The notes beneath the pieces were generated by a model that was not told the DNA's origin, did not search any database, and worked only from the letters and a program-made list of their open reading frames with translations. From Lachnospiraceae bacterium (lineage in GTDB: Bacteria; Bacillota; Clostridia; Lachnospirales; Lachnospiraceae), in NCBI GenBank assembly GCA_016281605.1, contig JAEEJA010000027.1:124001-188000 (forward strand): a DNA stretch of 64,000 nucleotides. Reading direction: 5' to 3'. Within the stretch, counting starts at the first letter, position 1; every line of letters begins with the position of its first letter. This document shows, one piece after another, positions 1 to 8,367 of the stretch. Position numbers and translations under genes: made by a program.

Positions 1-174
1 GAGTTCATATAATCCGCGTAACGGATTTGCGTTTGAAGTCTTATAGTAATCGTCAACCGCCTTAAGAACCTCTGCCGGTTTTTGTGTAGTTGCCGCACTG
101 TCCAGGTAAACAATATCTGAGTTAATAAGTAACGGAAATCTCTCTAATATCTTTTTATCTTCTGCTGTCATCAT
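1..174 (-). CDS. sufS: Cysteine desulfurase SufS, N-terminal fragment
   Basis: The 58 visible codons begin MMTAEDKKILERFPLL and continue through YLDSAATTQKPAEV to NPLRGLYEL, the typical N-terminus of a class-II (SufS/CsdA) cysteine desulfurase, a PLP enzyme that takes sulfur from cysteine for Fe-S cluster assembly. The PLP lysine and active-site cysteine lie beyond the window edge. The start at 174 is chosen because an AAGGAG site lies 12 bases upstream; a second ATG follows directly. It comes 69 bases after sufD in the order sufC-sufB-sufD-sufS, so it is probably the fourth gene of the suf operon. The identity is firm; only the length is unknown. Confidence 0.9.
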   Translation of the reverse strand, partial: MMTAEDKKILERFPLLINSDIVYLDSAATTQKPAEVLKAVDDYYKTSNANPLRGLYEL

Positions 175-243
175 AATAAACTAATGCTCCTTTAATTATT
201 TAAATATCAAATTTAAAAGAATATATACTACATACTCAGTTAT

Positions 244-1290
244 TTACTCTTCGCTATACTCTTCCCCGTAAAGCTTTTTAAGCCCGTATTCTCTTATATC
301 ATCAAAGGCAATCCTATCCAAAACCGACTCAATACGAGCATTCGAAAGAATTTTTTGAATATTTTCTTTATCTATACCTCGAGACTGCATGTAAAGAAGA
401 ATTTCATCATTTATTTCTCCTATTGTTGCACCATGAGTTCCTGAAACATCTTCTTCTGTACAAAGAATAACAGGCAGAGTCTTATTGATAATATCATCAT
501 TTATCAATAAAACATCTTCATTTTCAGCACCAACCGAGCCTTTTGAACCTCTTTTAAAGTCAATTGTTCCCTTAAAGCTTTTTTGTGCCTTATCAAACAG
601 GACTCCGTTTAAAGTAAGATTAGATTCAGTCTTTTTTCCTTTTTGATCAGCAATATAATTAAAATCATATACTCCGTTATTCCTTATGCTGTAAGCCGCA
701 TTTATATCAATAGAACTTTTATCGCCCTTCATATCGCTAAGTAAACCATCATAAACCTTACCGTCGCCCATGACAACTTTTTTTACATTCACCTTAGCCT
801 TAGTATCTTCATTGATTGATATATCTGCATATATGGTCTGACCTTCTTTAGAATATATAAGTTCAGTAATATTCAGTGAAGCTCCTTCTGATACATCAAA
901 TGAGATATGTGAAGTCATGTATGTGTCTTCATGCTCTGAATCAACTATGATAACAACATTTAATACTGAATTCTTTAATAATTTAAACTTGATTATTCCT
1001 GATTTAGATCCGATAAAATCAGTATTTCTAATGATGACAGGGCTTTGTGTTGCGTAGCTTTCACCTACTGTTACCAAGGGTATGCTTTCTTTTTTATCAC
1101 TTATAAAAGAAACAAACTCTTTTCCAACTGCACTTCCATCATTTAGAGAATCAATACCGGTTGAGCTTACAGTAATACCTTCCGGATTATTAATGATAAA
1201 AGCTTCATTATCAGAAGTTTTTATATCATTATCTGAATAGTTTATCTTAAGCCAGTTCCATGTAAGAGCCGGCGATGTATTTATCCTCAT
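244..1290 (-). CDS. sufD: Fe-S cluster assembly protein SufD
   Basis: A 348-residue SufBD-family protein. The C-terminal half has the family's beta-helix pattern and the ending HGATIGEINDEILLYMQSRGID, matching the GHEAKIGRISDD...YLMSRGL tail of the SufB encoded just upstream. It is shorter and more divergent than SufB and lacks the SufB-type N-terminal part, which fits SufD. In the family SufB, SufC and SufD form the cytoplasmic scaffold on which clusters are built. A GGAG site precedes the ATG. It starts 21 bases after the sufB stop and is followed by sufS. SufD is chosen over a second SufB because of length and operon position. Confidence 0.88.
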   Translation of the reverse strand: MRINTSPALTWNWLKINYSDNDIKTSDNEAFIINNPEGITVSSTGIDSLNDGSAVGKEFVSFISDKKESIPLVTVGESYATQSPVIIRNTDFIGSKSGIIKFKLLKNSVLNVVIIVDSEHEDTYMTSHISFDVSEGASLNITELIYSKEGQTIYADISINEDTKAKVNVKKVVMGDGKVYDGLLSDMKGDKSSIDINAAYSIRNNGVYDFNYIADQKGKKTESNLTLNGVLFDKAQKSFKGTIDFKRGSKGSVGAENEDVLLINDDIINKTLPVILCTEEDVSGTHGATIGEINDEILLYMQSRGIDKENIQKILSNARIESVLDRIAFDDIREYGLKKLYGEEYSEE

Positions 1291-1311
1291 AACTAGTCTC
1301 CATTCTCTTTT

Positions 1312-2724
1312 TTATCCGATGCTTCCCTTCATCTCAAGTCTTATAAGATTATTCATCTCAACAGCATACTCTAAAGGAAGCTCCTTAGAAACATTATCAG
1401 CAAAACCACTTACTATAAGTGCTTTAGCATCTTCTTCCGATAATCCTCTCGACATAAGATAAAAGACTGCATCATCACTTATGCGACCTATCTTAGCTTC
1501 ATGTCCTACATCTATATCCGCTGTTCTGATATCCATAGCCGGAATAGTATCAGACTGAGATATATCATCTATCATAAGAGATTCACAGGATGCAGCTGCT
1601 TTGGACTCTTTCGCATCCTTGGTTGCTACAACAGAACTTCTGAATGTAGATATTCCGCCATCCTTTGATATCGATCTGGTATTAATAAAGGCAGAAGTGC
1701 GCGGAGCGGCTAAAAACGCTTTACAACCGGTATCCAAATTCTGTCCTTTTCCTGCGAAGGTAACGCCTGTAAATTCGGATACAGCATCTGCACCAGCAAG
1801 TCTGCTTTCCGGATAAAGATAAGATACATGAGACCCAAACGAACCTGATATCCACTCAATCTTACCACCTTCAGACACCAATGCTCTCTTTGTGTTCAGG
1901 TTATACATATTTTTCGACCAGTTTTCAATGGTAGAATATCTTAATTTTGCATTTTTACCCACGAAAAGTTCAACTGCTCCAGCGTGAAGGTTTGCAATAT
2001 TATACTTTGGAGCACTACAACCCTCTATAAAGTGAAGATCTGCACCTTCATCAACAATTATCAGAGTATGCTCAAACTGGCCTGCTCCCGGTGCATTTAA
2101 TCTGAAATACGACTGTAAAGGAATTTCTACGGATACGCCAGGAGGAACATAGACAAATGAGCCGCCTGACCATACAGCCCCATGAAGCGCAGCAAACTTA
2201 TGATCTCTTGGTGTAATAAGCTTCATAAAATGCTTACGAATCATATCCGCATGTTCACCATGAAGAGCGCTTTCAAGATCCGTATAAACTACACCCATAT
2301 CAGCAACTTCCTTACGAACATTATGATATACAAGTTCGGAATCATATTGAGCACCAACACCCGCAAGAGATTCTCTCTCAGCTTGAGGTATACCAAGTCT
2401 TTCAAATGTGTCCTTTATCTCTTCAGGTACTTCCTCCCATGTTGCACTCATGTGATTATCCTTAGGTCTTACATATGTAACAATATTATCCATATCAAGC
2501 CCTTCGATAGATGGACCCCAATCAGGCATTTCCATCTGATTAAATATCTGAAGTGATTGAAGTCTGAAAAGCTGCATCCACTGAGGGTCATTTTTCTCTT
2601 TAGATATCTGCTCCACTATTTCAGGTGTAAGTCCCTTTTGTAATTTATAAGCATCTTTATCTTCATTTCTGAAGTCGTACAAGCTTCTGTCCACGTCATC
2701 AACGTAAGTCTTTTCTTTTGACAT
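1312..2724 (-). CDS. sufB: Fe-S cluster assembly scaffold SufB
   Basis: A 470-residue SufB. Recognisable family segments are SGGSFVYVPPGVSVEIPLQ, the central beta-helix with FIEGCSAPKYNIANLHAG, and the C-terminal TADIDVGHEAKIGRISDD. SufB is the main scaffold of the SufBCD complex. The start is set at MSKEKTYVDD: the mRNA reads GGAG and then ATG seven bases later, and the GGAG overlaps an in-frame ATG four codons upstream, which therefore cannot be the start. It follows sufC by 39 bases and precedes sufD. Length and motifs are ordinary for Firmicutes. Confidence 0.95.
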   Translation of the reverse strand: MSKEKTYVDDVDRSLYDFRNEDKDAYKLQKGLTPEIVEQISKEKNDPQWMQLFRLQSLQIFNQMEMPDWGPSIEGLDMDNIVTYVRPKDNHMSATWEEVPEEIKDTFERLGIPQAERESLAGVGAQYDSELVYHNVRKEVADMGVVYTDLESALHGEHADMIRKHFMKLITPRDHKFAALHGAVWSGGSFVYVPPGVSVEIPLQSYFRLNAPGAGQFEHTLIIVDEGADLHFIEGCSAPKYNIANLHAGAVELFVGKNAKLRYSTIENWSKNMYNLNTKRALVSEGGKIEWISGSFGSHVSYLYPESRLAGADAVSEFTGVTFAGKGQNLDTGCKAFLAAPRTSAFINTRSISKDGGISTFRSSVVATKDAKESKAAASCESLMIDDISQSDTIPAMDIRTADIDVGHEAKIGRISDDAVFYLMSRGLSEEDAKALIVSGFADNVSKELPLEYAVEMNNLIRLEMKGSIG

Positions 2725-2763
2725 TCTAATCTCCATTTCAATCTATATTAATTATTGAATGTA

Positions 2764-3507
2764 TTACTGTATATATTTTTCAAATCCATTTTCATTGATA
2801 TCAGCTATAAGACTTTCATCACCAGTATACTTTATACTACCATTTACAAGAATATGAACCTTATCTACCTTTAAAGCTTCCAATATACGTGTACTGTGAG
2901 TTATTATCAAAAGAGAACCCTTCTCGTTCTTAAGATACTCCTCAATACCGATGGAAACTGTTCTGACAGCATCTACATCTAATCCGGAATCAGTCTCATC
3001 AAGAATAGCTAACTTCGGCTTCAGCATAAGTAATTGCAGTATTTCTGCTTTTTTCTTCTCACCGCCCGAAAATCCTACATTTAAATCTCTGTCGGCGTAC
3101 TCCGGATCCATATTCAAAACCTTAAGAGCTTCTTTCATCTTCTTCTTAAAATCCCATAATCTGATTTTCTTTCCTGTTCTTTGCTCTAAAGCATTTCTAA
3201 TAAAATTACCAAGAGAAATACCCGGAACTTCTATAGGATTCTGGAAGGACAAAAATATACCTGCTTTTGATTTTTTATCAACACTTTCATTGGTAATGTC
3301 ATTTCCATCAAAAATTATACTTCCGTTTTCTATATTATATTGTGGATTTCCCATAATAGAAAAACCAAGAGTTGACTTTCCGGCACCATTTGGTCCCATA
3401 AGTACATGTACCTCTCCTTCGCCGATATTTAAATTAACATGCGAAAGAATCTGTTTTTCATCAATATTTACAGATAAATCCTTAATTTCAAGTAAATTGT
3501 TACTCAT
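2764..3507 (-). CDS. sufC: Fe-S cluster assembly ATPase SufC
   Basis: A 247-residue ABC-type ATPase that powers the SufBCD scaffold; it is soluble rather than a transporter subunit. It has Walker A GPNGAGKST (about residues 38-46), signature FSGGEKKKAEILQ and Walker B LAILDETDSGLDVD, where ETDSGLD is typical of SufC. The start is MSNNLLEIKDLS at 3507 with GGAGG eight bases upstream; 16 upstream in-frame codons lack a ribosome site. It begins 26 bases after an L,D-transpeptidase gene. No terminator is visible in between, so the suf genes may be read from that gene's promoter, although a short internal promoter cannot be excluded. Confidence 0.95.
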   Translation of the reverse strand: MSNNLLEIKDLSVNIDEKQILSHVNLNIGEGEVHVLMGPNGAGKSTLGFSIMGNPQYNIENGSIIFDGNDITNESVDKKSKAGIFLSFQNPIEVPGISLGNFIRNALEQRTGKKIRLWDFKKKMKEALKVLNMDPEYADRDLNVGFSGGEKKKAEILQLLMLKPKLAILDETDSGLDVDAVRTVSIGIEEYLKNEKGSLLIITHSTRILEALKVDKVHILVNGSIKYTGDESLIADINENGFEKYIQ

Positions 3508-3533
3508 AATTTCCTCCAATAAATATATAATCA

Positions 3534-4622
3534 TTAATACTTTATATGATGACAATCATTTTCTTTACAAAGCTTTTTAGCTGTTGGATCCGTAGGATCC
3601 CAAGTATGCCAGGCAGGTAACTTTTCTAATTTAGGCTTTTTCAAAGGGCCTTCCTTAGGGCTTTTATAAAGATGAATCGGTGTACCTTCAGGACAATTAT
3701 CATTAATCCACTTTGCTGCAACACATTGAAGTCTGACACAACCGTGAGAAGCTCTGGTTCCAAGTTTATTATACTCATCTACGTCTAAGTCATCATTTTT
3801 GCTGTAACTTTTATAAGGCACTGTATGCAATAAAAAGTTTCCGTATATATTTGCCGACCATTGACTGTATGAATCATAAAAAAGAACTCGTCTTCTGAAT
3901 TTAGCGCCCAAAGAATAATTACCTTGTATAGTATTATTCCCGGGAGAGCAAAGCCATACCTTTACAGGGATAGTATAGCCCTTTTTATTATCTTTAGCCA
4001 GTATTGTTAATGTACATCTGGAAAGATTCACATCTATCTTATAATATACACTTTTCTTAAGAAAGTCCAAAACATCAGCAACAGGATTTCCATAAGAATC
4101 TAGATAATAAGCATATCCGTTTTTATATTTCTTCTTAACCTTAAACTTATATGAAAAAGCTTCCGATAGCTGACCAAAGGATGTAAATCCGTTAATTGTT
4201 TTATATGCTTGAATTATGAAATTATGTTTACTACCATATTCAGCATCCTTATAAGTATAAGAACTAACATTAGCTCTTTTTATAACTTTAATCAAAGATT
4301 TATTTCCTGTTTCATCAGCATCGTATAAATAATACCCTGTAGCATTCTCATCTGTTGTAAATTTTATAACAAAAGTTGATTTGTTAACGGTATCTATCCC
4401 AGTTATATGAGGGATATCGGCAGACACCGAACTACCTGAGGTTGTTATTGCTTTTAAATGAACTTCATTAGTGCCGATAAAACTATCATATAAGGATTTG
4501 GAAGGTTTTAACGTGTTTTTAACACCGTCCTCTTCTAAAACAAAAGCAGACGATGAAAAAAATATTATAAAGGTTAATAAAGAGAATAATAAAAATCTAA
4601 GCTTGGTATTAAATATTTGCAT
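3534..4622 (-). CDS. Secreted L,D-transpeptidase (YkuD family)
   Basis: A 362-residue exported protein that probably makes 3-3 cross-links in, or anchors material to, peptidoglycan. Residues 1-28 form a signal peptide or membrane anchor. Residues about 75-165 look like a fibronectin/Ig-type spacer. The YkuD catalytic motif is SHGCVRL at 292-298 with Cys295, preceded by FLLHTVPY, which supplies the catalytic His. The tail WHTWDPTDPT is shared with the second L,D-transpeptidase at 47137-48540 (VAWDPTDIW). A GAGG site precedes the ATG. A good promoter lies upstream at 4690-4718. It is the first gene before the suf genes, an odd pairing that may be simple proximity. Confidence 0.9.
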   Translation of the reverse strand: MQIFNTKLRFLLFSLLTFIIFFSSSAFVLEEDGVKNTLKPSKSLYDSFIGTNEVHLKAITTSGSSVSADIPHITGIDTVNKSTFVIKFTTDENATGYYLYDADETGNKSLIKVIKRANVSSYTYKDAEYGSKHNFIIQAYKTINGFTSFGQLSEAFSYKFKVKKKYKNGYAYYLDSYGNPVADVLDFLKKSVYYKIDVNLSRCTLTILAKDNKKGYTIPVKVWLCSPGNNTIQGNYSLGAKFRRRVLFYDSYSQWSANIYGNFLLHTVPYKSYSKNDDLDVDEYNKLGTRASHGCVRLQCVAAKWINDNCPEGTPIHLYKSPKEGPLKKPKLEKLPAWHTWDPTDPTAKKLCKENDCHHIKY

Positions 4623-4689
4623 ATATTATCCTCATTAAATATAGTTTTTTTAGGTTATAAACATAAATCAGTAAATAACCTGAATGATT

Positions 4690-4718
4690 ATTATACATCA
4701 AATAGATTTAAACCGCAA
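4690..4718 (-). promoter_or_regulatory. Sigma-A type promoter before the L,D-transpeptidase
   Basis: On the minus strand TTGCGG (4713-4718) is followed after exactly 17 bases by a perfect TATAAT (4690-4695). It lies about 70 bases before the start codon at 4622 and after the tsf terminator, where a new promoter is expected. It may also drive the suf operon. Confidence 0.6.
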
Positions 4719-4740
4719 GGATTGGTTGTTAATTATTTCA

Positions 4741-4786
4741 TAATAAAAAACCCTTGAGCTATCATAAATATGATAATCCAAGGGTT
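4741..4786 (-). terminator. Rho-independent terminator after tsf
   Basis: AACCCTTG (4749-4756) pairs with CAAGGGTT (4779-4786); an inner ATCAT/ATGAT stem extends the hairpin. On the minus strand the stem is followed by a run of Ts. It ends the rpsB-tsf transcript. Confidence 0.8.
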
Positions 4787-4825
4787 ATATAGTCTTGATA
4801 AATATCGATTATTATGTAATATTAA

Positions 4826-5926
4826 TTATTTCATCTGAGCTGCAACTTCAGCTGCAAAGTCTTCACTCTTCTTCTCGATACCTTCACCTGTCTCGAATCT
4901 AACAAATGACTTAATTGCGATCTTGCAATTATTCTCTTTAGCAACAGACTCAACATAATTTCCTACTGACTGCTTTGAATCCTCACCAAATACATAAGCA
5001 GAATCAACAAGACAGATTTCCTTAAGCTGCTTTGCAAAACGTCCTTCAACAAGACCTGCAAAAATCTTATTCTCTAGATACTCAGCCTTATGTGTAGCTG
5101 CAAGATCTCTAAGTGTCTGAACAGCTGCAGGAGAAAGGAAGTTGAAAAGGAACTTATTCTTCTTCTGCTCTTCATAATTCTTCTTATCTTCATCAATGAA
5201 CTTATTATTTTCAAGAGCCTCATCAAAAAGAGCATTTAATAAAGGCTTTGGAAGTGTAGCAGGATCACTTATAGCGCTATCAATTACGATTTCCTTTTCC
5301 TTTGCAAGCTTCTCATCAGAGATTTCATCTCTGCTTACATACTGTGGATTCATAGAAGCAATCTGCATAGCAATCATTTCAAGACAAGCCTTAACTGCGT
5401 CTGAATCACTATCTGTATCAGCCTCAACTAAAACGCCTATCTTTCCACCAGCATGGATATAAGAAACGATAGTTCCCTCTGTAATAATCTTCTCAAATCT
5501 ACGAATCTTAAGATTCTCACCGATAACAGCAATCATTTCCTTATTCTGTTCTTCAAGAGACTTTGAACCGTCAGCTATAGGAGCTGCAAGGAACTCTTCT
5601 ATTGTCTTTGCATCTGTATTCTTAGCAAGTTCAGCTACTGAAGCAACATATGCCTGGAATTTTTCGTTCTTTGCAACGAAATCAGTCTCAGAATTAACTT
5701 CAACAATAGCAGCCTTCTTTCCATCTGCATCTATATCTACTGCAACAACACCCTCTGCTGCAATACGATCAGCTTTCTTCTCAGCCTTTGAGAGACCATT
5801 CTTACGAAGCCATTCAACAGCTTCATCCATATTGCCGTCTGTTGCTGTAAGAGCCTTCTTACAATCCATCATGCCGGCACCGGTTTTTTCTCTTAACTCT
5901 TTTACATCTTTTGCTGTAACAGCCAT
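4826..5926 (-). CDS. tsf: Translation elongation factor Ts with internal insertion
   Basis: EF-Ts, the nucleotide exchange factor for EF-Tu. The UBA-like N-terminus (VKELREKTGAGMMDCKKAL) and the EF-Tu-contact motif TDFVAKNE (81-88) are intact, and the C-terminus ends FVRFETGEGIEKK. At 366 residues it is clearly longer than the roughly 290-310 usual in bacteria. The excess lies between about residues 215 and 288, after YVSRDEISDEKLAKEKE and before GLVEGRFAKQLKEICL, where family members normally have a short linker. The reading frame is open throughout, so this is a real insertion. A GGAGGT site precedes the ATG. It is cotranscribed with rpsB, the standard pairing. Confidence 0.96.
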   Translation of the reverse strand: MAVTAKDVKELREKTGAGMMDCKKALTATDGNMDEAVEWLRKNGLSKAEKKADRIAAEGVVAVDIDADGKKAAIVEVNSETDFVAKNEKFQAYVASVAELAKNTDAKTIEEFLAAPIADGSKSLEEQNKEMIAVIGENLKIRRFEKIITEGTIVSYIHAGGKIGVLVEADTDSDSDAVKACLEMIAMQIASMNPQYVSRDEISDEKLAKEKEIVIDSAISDPATLPKPLLNALFDEALENNKFIDEDKKNYEEQKKNKFLFNFLSPAAVQTLRDLAATHKAEYLENKIFAGLVEGRFAKQLKEICLVDSAYVFGEDSKQSVGNYVESVAKENNCKIAIKSFVRFETGEGIEKKSEDFAAEVAAQMK

Positions 5927-6017
5927 TATATCTACCTCCGTTTTGATTATTAAATAATCAATTATATATACTTAATTATCTTGTTTATAAAAAATCATTT
6001 TATATTCAAACAATATA

Positions 6018-6743
6018 TTACTCTTCTTCAGCTGTCTCTTCCTCAGCAGGAGCATCACTTGCACCCTGGTTAGCTTCGATAACTGCATCAGCCATAGCTG
6101 AAACAATAAGCTTTACAGCTCTTATAGCATCATCATTTCCAGGAATTACATAGTCAAGCTCTTCAGGATCACAGTTAGTATCTGAAATACCGATAAGTGG
6201 AATACCAAGTGCATGAGCTTCCTCTATACAAATCTTCTCCTTCTTAGGATCTACAACGAAGATAGCATCAGGAATCTTCTTCATATCTTTGATACCGCCA
6301 AGGTTTTTCTGAAGCTTATCAAGTTCCTTCTTCTTAAGGATAACTTCCTTCTTAGGAAGCACATCAAATGTACCGTCAACTGACTCTGTTTCGATGCTCT
6401 TAAGCTTCTTGATGCGTCCCTGGATAGTCTTAAAGTTAGTAAGCATACCACCAAGCCATCTCTCGTTAACATAGAACATACCACATCTCTCAGCCTCTAC
6501 TCTGATTGAATCCTGAGCCTGCTTCTTTGTTCCTACGAAAAGGATAGTACCACCGTCAGCAACAATATCCTTAACAGCATTGTAAGCAACATCAATCATA
6601 CCAACAGTCTTCTGAAGATCAATGATGTGGATACCATTACGCTCAGTATAGATATACTCAGCCATTTTAGGGTTCCATCTTCTTGTCTGATGTCCAAAAT
6701 GAACACCTGCTTCAAGTAATTGTTTCATTGAAATAACACTCAT
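6018..6743 (-). CDS. rpsB: 30S ribosomal protein S2
   Basis: A 241-residue S2 with the hallmark segments [49 protein letters not shown] and [14 protein letters not shown], and the usual acidic C-terminal tail. The start is MSVISMKQ at 6743 because GGAGGT lies eight bases upstream; the frame stays open for 20 more codons into the leader without another ribosome site. tsf follows 91 bases downstream. The gene is preceded by a structured untranslated region. Confidence 0.97.
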   Translation of the reverse strand: MSVISMKQLLEAGVHFGHQTRRWNPKMAEYIYTERNGIHIIDLQKTVGMIDVAYNAVKDIVADGGTILFVGTKKQAQDSIRVEAERCGMFYVNERWLGGMLTNFKTIQGRIKKLKSIETESVDGTFDVLPKKEVILKKKELDKLQKNLGGIKDMKKIPDAIFVVDPKKEKICIEEAHALGIPLIGISDTNCDPEELDYVIPGNDDAIRAVKLIVSAMADAVIEANQGASDAPAEEETAEEE

Positions 6744-6881
6744 TTTAATTACCTCCATTTGGTTATTCTTTATACCTGCCCTAAGTGTTTTTGACACGAC
6801 CATACATCTACGGCACCGTGTGTCATAAGCAGATATTGTTTAATATCAGTCTGAAAAAAGCTAAAAACCCTAATCAGACAA
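6744..6881 (-). promoter_or_regulatory. Structured leader of rpsB, possible S2 autoregulatory RNA
   Basis: About 135 bases between an upstream hairpin and rpsB contain several complementary segments: GTCTGA/TCAGAC (6849-6854 with 6874-6879), GATATT/AATATC around 6832-6847, and TGACAC/GTGTCA (6792-6797 with 6820-6825) enclosing CGGTGCCG. S2 genes often have leader structures bound by S2. The structures are visible; the regulatory role is inferred. Confidence 0.4.
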
Positions 6882-6882
6882 C

Positions 6883-6923
6883 AACTTGCATAGTTTACCA
6901 TATATGGTAAAGTAATGCAAGTT
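6883..6923 (-). terminator. Probable terminator between the 6961-14323 operon and rpsB
   Basis: AACTTGCAT (6883-6891) pairs with ATGCAAGTT (6915-6923), with an inner TTACCA/TGGTAA stem, giving a long hairpin 38 bases after the stop codon at 6961. The tract after it on the minus strand (GTTGTTGTCTG) is only moderately T-rich, so termination may be incomplete. Confidence 0.5.
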
Positions 6924-6960
6924 ATTTTCATGAATTTTTGATTGTTTTGATTATAATAAA

Positions 6961-8343
6961 TTAATCATCTTCTGAATCAAAGGATTCGTTTGTATCAATT
7001 ACAGTAGTTTTTTTATCAGGCTCAGTTGTTTTTATTTCAGCTTCTTTATCATCACTTTCAGAATCTTTATCAACCTTCTCCTGAGTATCCTCAGTACTAT
7101 TATCCTTATTGTCCCAGACAGTATCCTCATGTATAGGAGTTATAAGTGACGGCTCATCATCTGCATCAGGGTCATATGGCTTAACCATAAATTTTGCATT
7201 TTTAACCTTTAAAACAGCTTCCTTTATCTTTCTCGGTAAGATTTTAAAGATAAAAACAAATAAAGATATAACCGGACATATTAAAAGAAGAATAACTATG
7301 CAGTATACCACTGCGCATCTTCCTTCCATATATCTTCCCTGATTCTCCCAGAAAGGATATACAAGACTGTTTGTTTTCATTCTGTCATATAGCATCTTTT
7401 CTATATTAGACATTATAACAAAAAAGTTATATCTCGCAGAATTATCAACAATCTCAATGTTATCGAAGCTAAGCATATTCTCAGTTGTTTCATCAGAAGA
7501 GTCAGTAGAAACACCAAAGGCTGTCTTTACTGTATTTAAAGCATAGGATTGAATAGGATTCGGAAGAAGAGCTTCATAAGTAGTAATCTTTAAAGAATCA
7601 TCTACCTCATAGCCTTCATTTCCTTTATTTGTAGAATCATTATTTGTATCACTATCGGAATTGGATGTTTGGGCAGGCTTTTTTAAATCTTTTTCATAAG
7701 TATCAAACGGAATATATATCCTGTTTTTTGAACCTGCAGAATACTTATAAGCATCATCCTTATCAACCTCTGAGATACCTGCTATAGTATAGATATGATT
7801 ATCAATATACACTTCCATACCACTTACATCGTTAGAGCCAAAAATCATCCATGCCAGATTTTCATCAATTACTATACGATGCTTATCTACATCTTCCTCT
7901 GAGAAGTACGATCCCTCTTTAAGTGGTAAAGGGTGAAATGTAAAGTAATCTCCTCCAACGATTACTGCAGTTACCGAGTAAGTCGATCCGGAACGCTTAA
8001 TATCTAAATCTTTTTCAAGACTATATGCGTCTAGAAATGGATTCTTATCAGAATCACCACCTATAGACTGATCTTTATCTATATATCCTTCATTTCTTAA
8101 GGATTTAACATAACTTGTTCTTATGGCACTTAAATCACTTTTTACTTTCCTTTTATCAGCATCCATAAAAACACTTATCTGGGAATACTTAGTATCCTTA
8201 TCACTGAATCTTATACCTGCCTGCTGAGCGTAAAGCTTCATAAAATCGTGATTTAGGAATATTAAACAAAGTAAAGCACAAAGAACAAGTATTATATTAA
8301 ATATTACAAATACTGTTTTTTTATATTTTAATATCTTTTTCAA
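6961..8343 (-). CDS. Membrane protein with MacB-like extracytoplasmic domain, no FtsX fold
   Basis: A 460-residue protein I recognise only in part. TM1 spans about 9-30 and TM2 about 343-369, with a large outside domain between them. The segment GDYFTFHPLPLKEGSYFSEE followed by HRIVIDENLAWMIFGSNDVSG and YTIAGI (about 131-190) matches the pattern of the MacB periplasmic core domain found in ABC efflux permeases. The FtsX bundle of TM2-4 is absent; a cytoplasmic acidic tail (about 400-460) follows instead. Start is TTG at 8343 with GAGGTG nine bases upstream. It is the last gene of the operon, 24 bases after the HlyD-like adaptor. It could be a partner of that adaptor; function unknown. Confidence 0.7.
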   Translation of the reverse strand: MKKILKYKKTVFVIFNIILVLCALLCLIFLNHDFMKLYAQQAGIRFSDKDTKYSQISVFMDADKRKVKSDLSAIRTSYVKSLRNEGYIDKDQSIGGDSDKNPFLDAYSLEKDLDIKRSGSTYSVTAVIVGGDYFTFHPLPLKEGSYFSEEDVDKHRIVIDENLAWMIFGSNDVSGMEVYIDNHIYTIAGISEVDKDDAYKYSAGSKNRIYIPFDTYEKDLKKPAQTSNSDSDTNNDSTNKGNEGYEVDDSLKITTYEALLPNPIQSYALNTVKTAFGVSTDSSDETTENMLSFDNIEIVDNSARYNFFVIMSNIEKMLYDRMKTNSLVYPFWENQGRYMEGRCAVVYCIVILLLICPVISLFVFIFKILPRKIKEAVLKVKNAKFMVKPYDPDADDEPSLITPIHEDTVWDNKDNSTEDTQEKVDKDSESDDKEAEIKTTEPDKKTTVIDTNESFDSEDD

Positions 8344-8367
8344 GTTTTATTCACCTCATCACGTCTT

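Noticed and set aside
244..1290. A second sufB rather than sufD
   Set aside because: Shorter length, lower similarity and the standard sufC-sufB-sufD-sufS order favour SufD.
6792..6825. Homology of the rpsB leader hairpin with the htrA leader (shared CGGTGCC)
   Set aside because: Only a seven-base core is shared, and the flanking stems differ; chance is likely.
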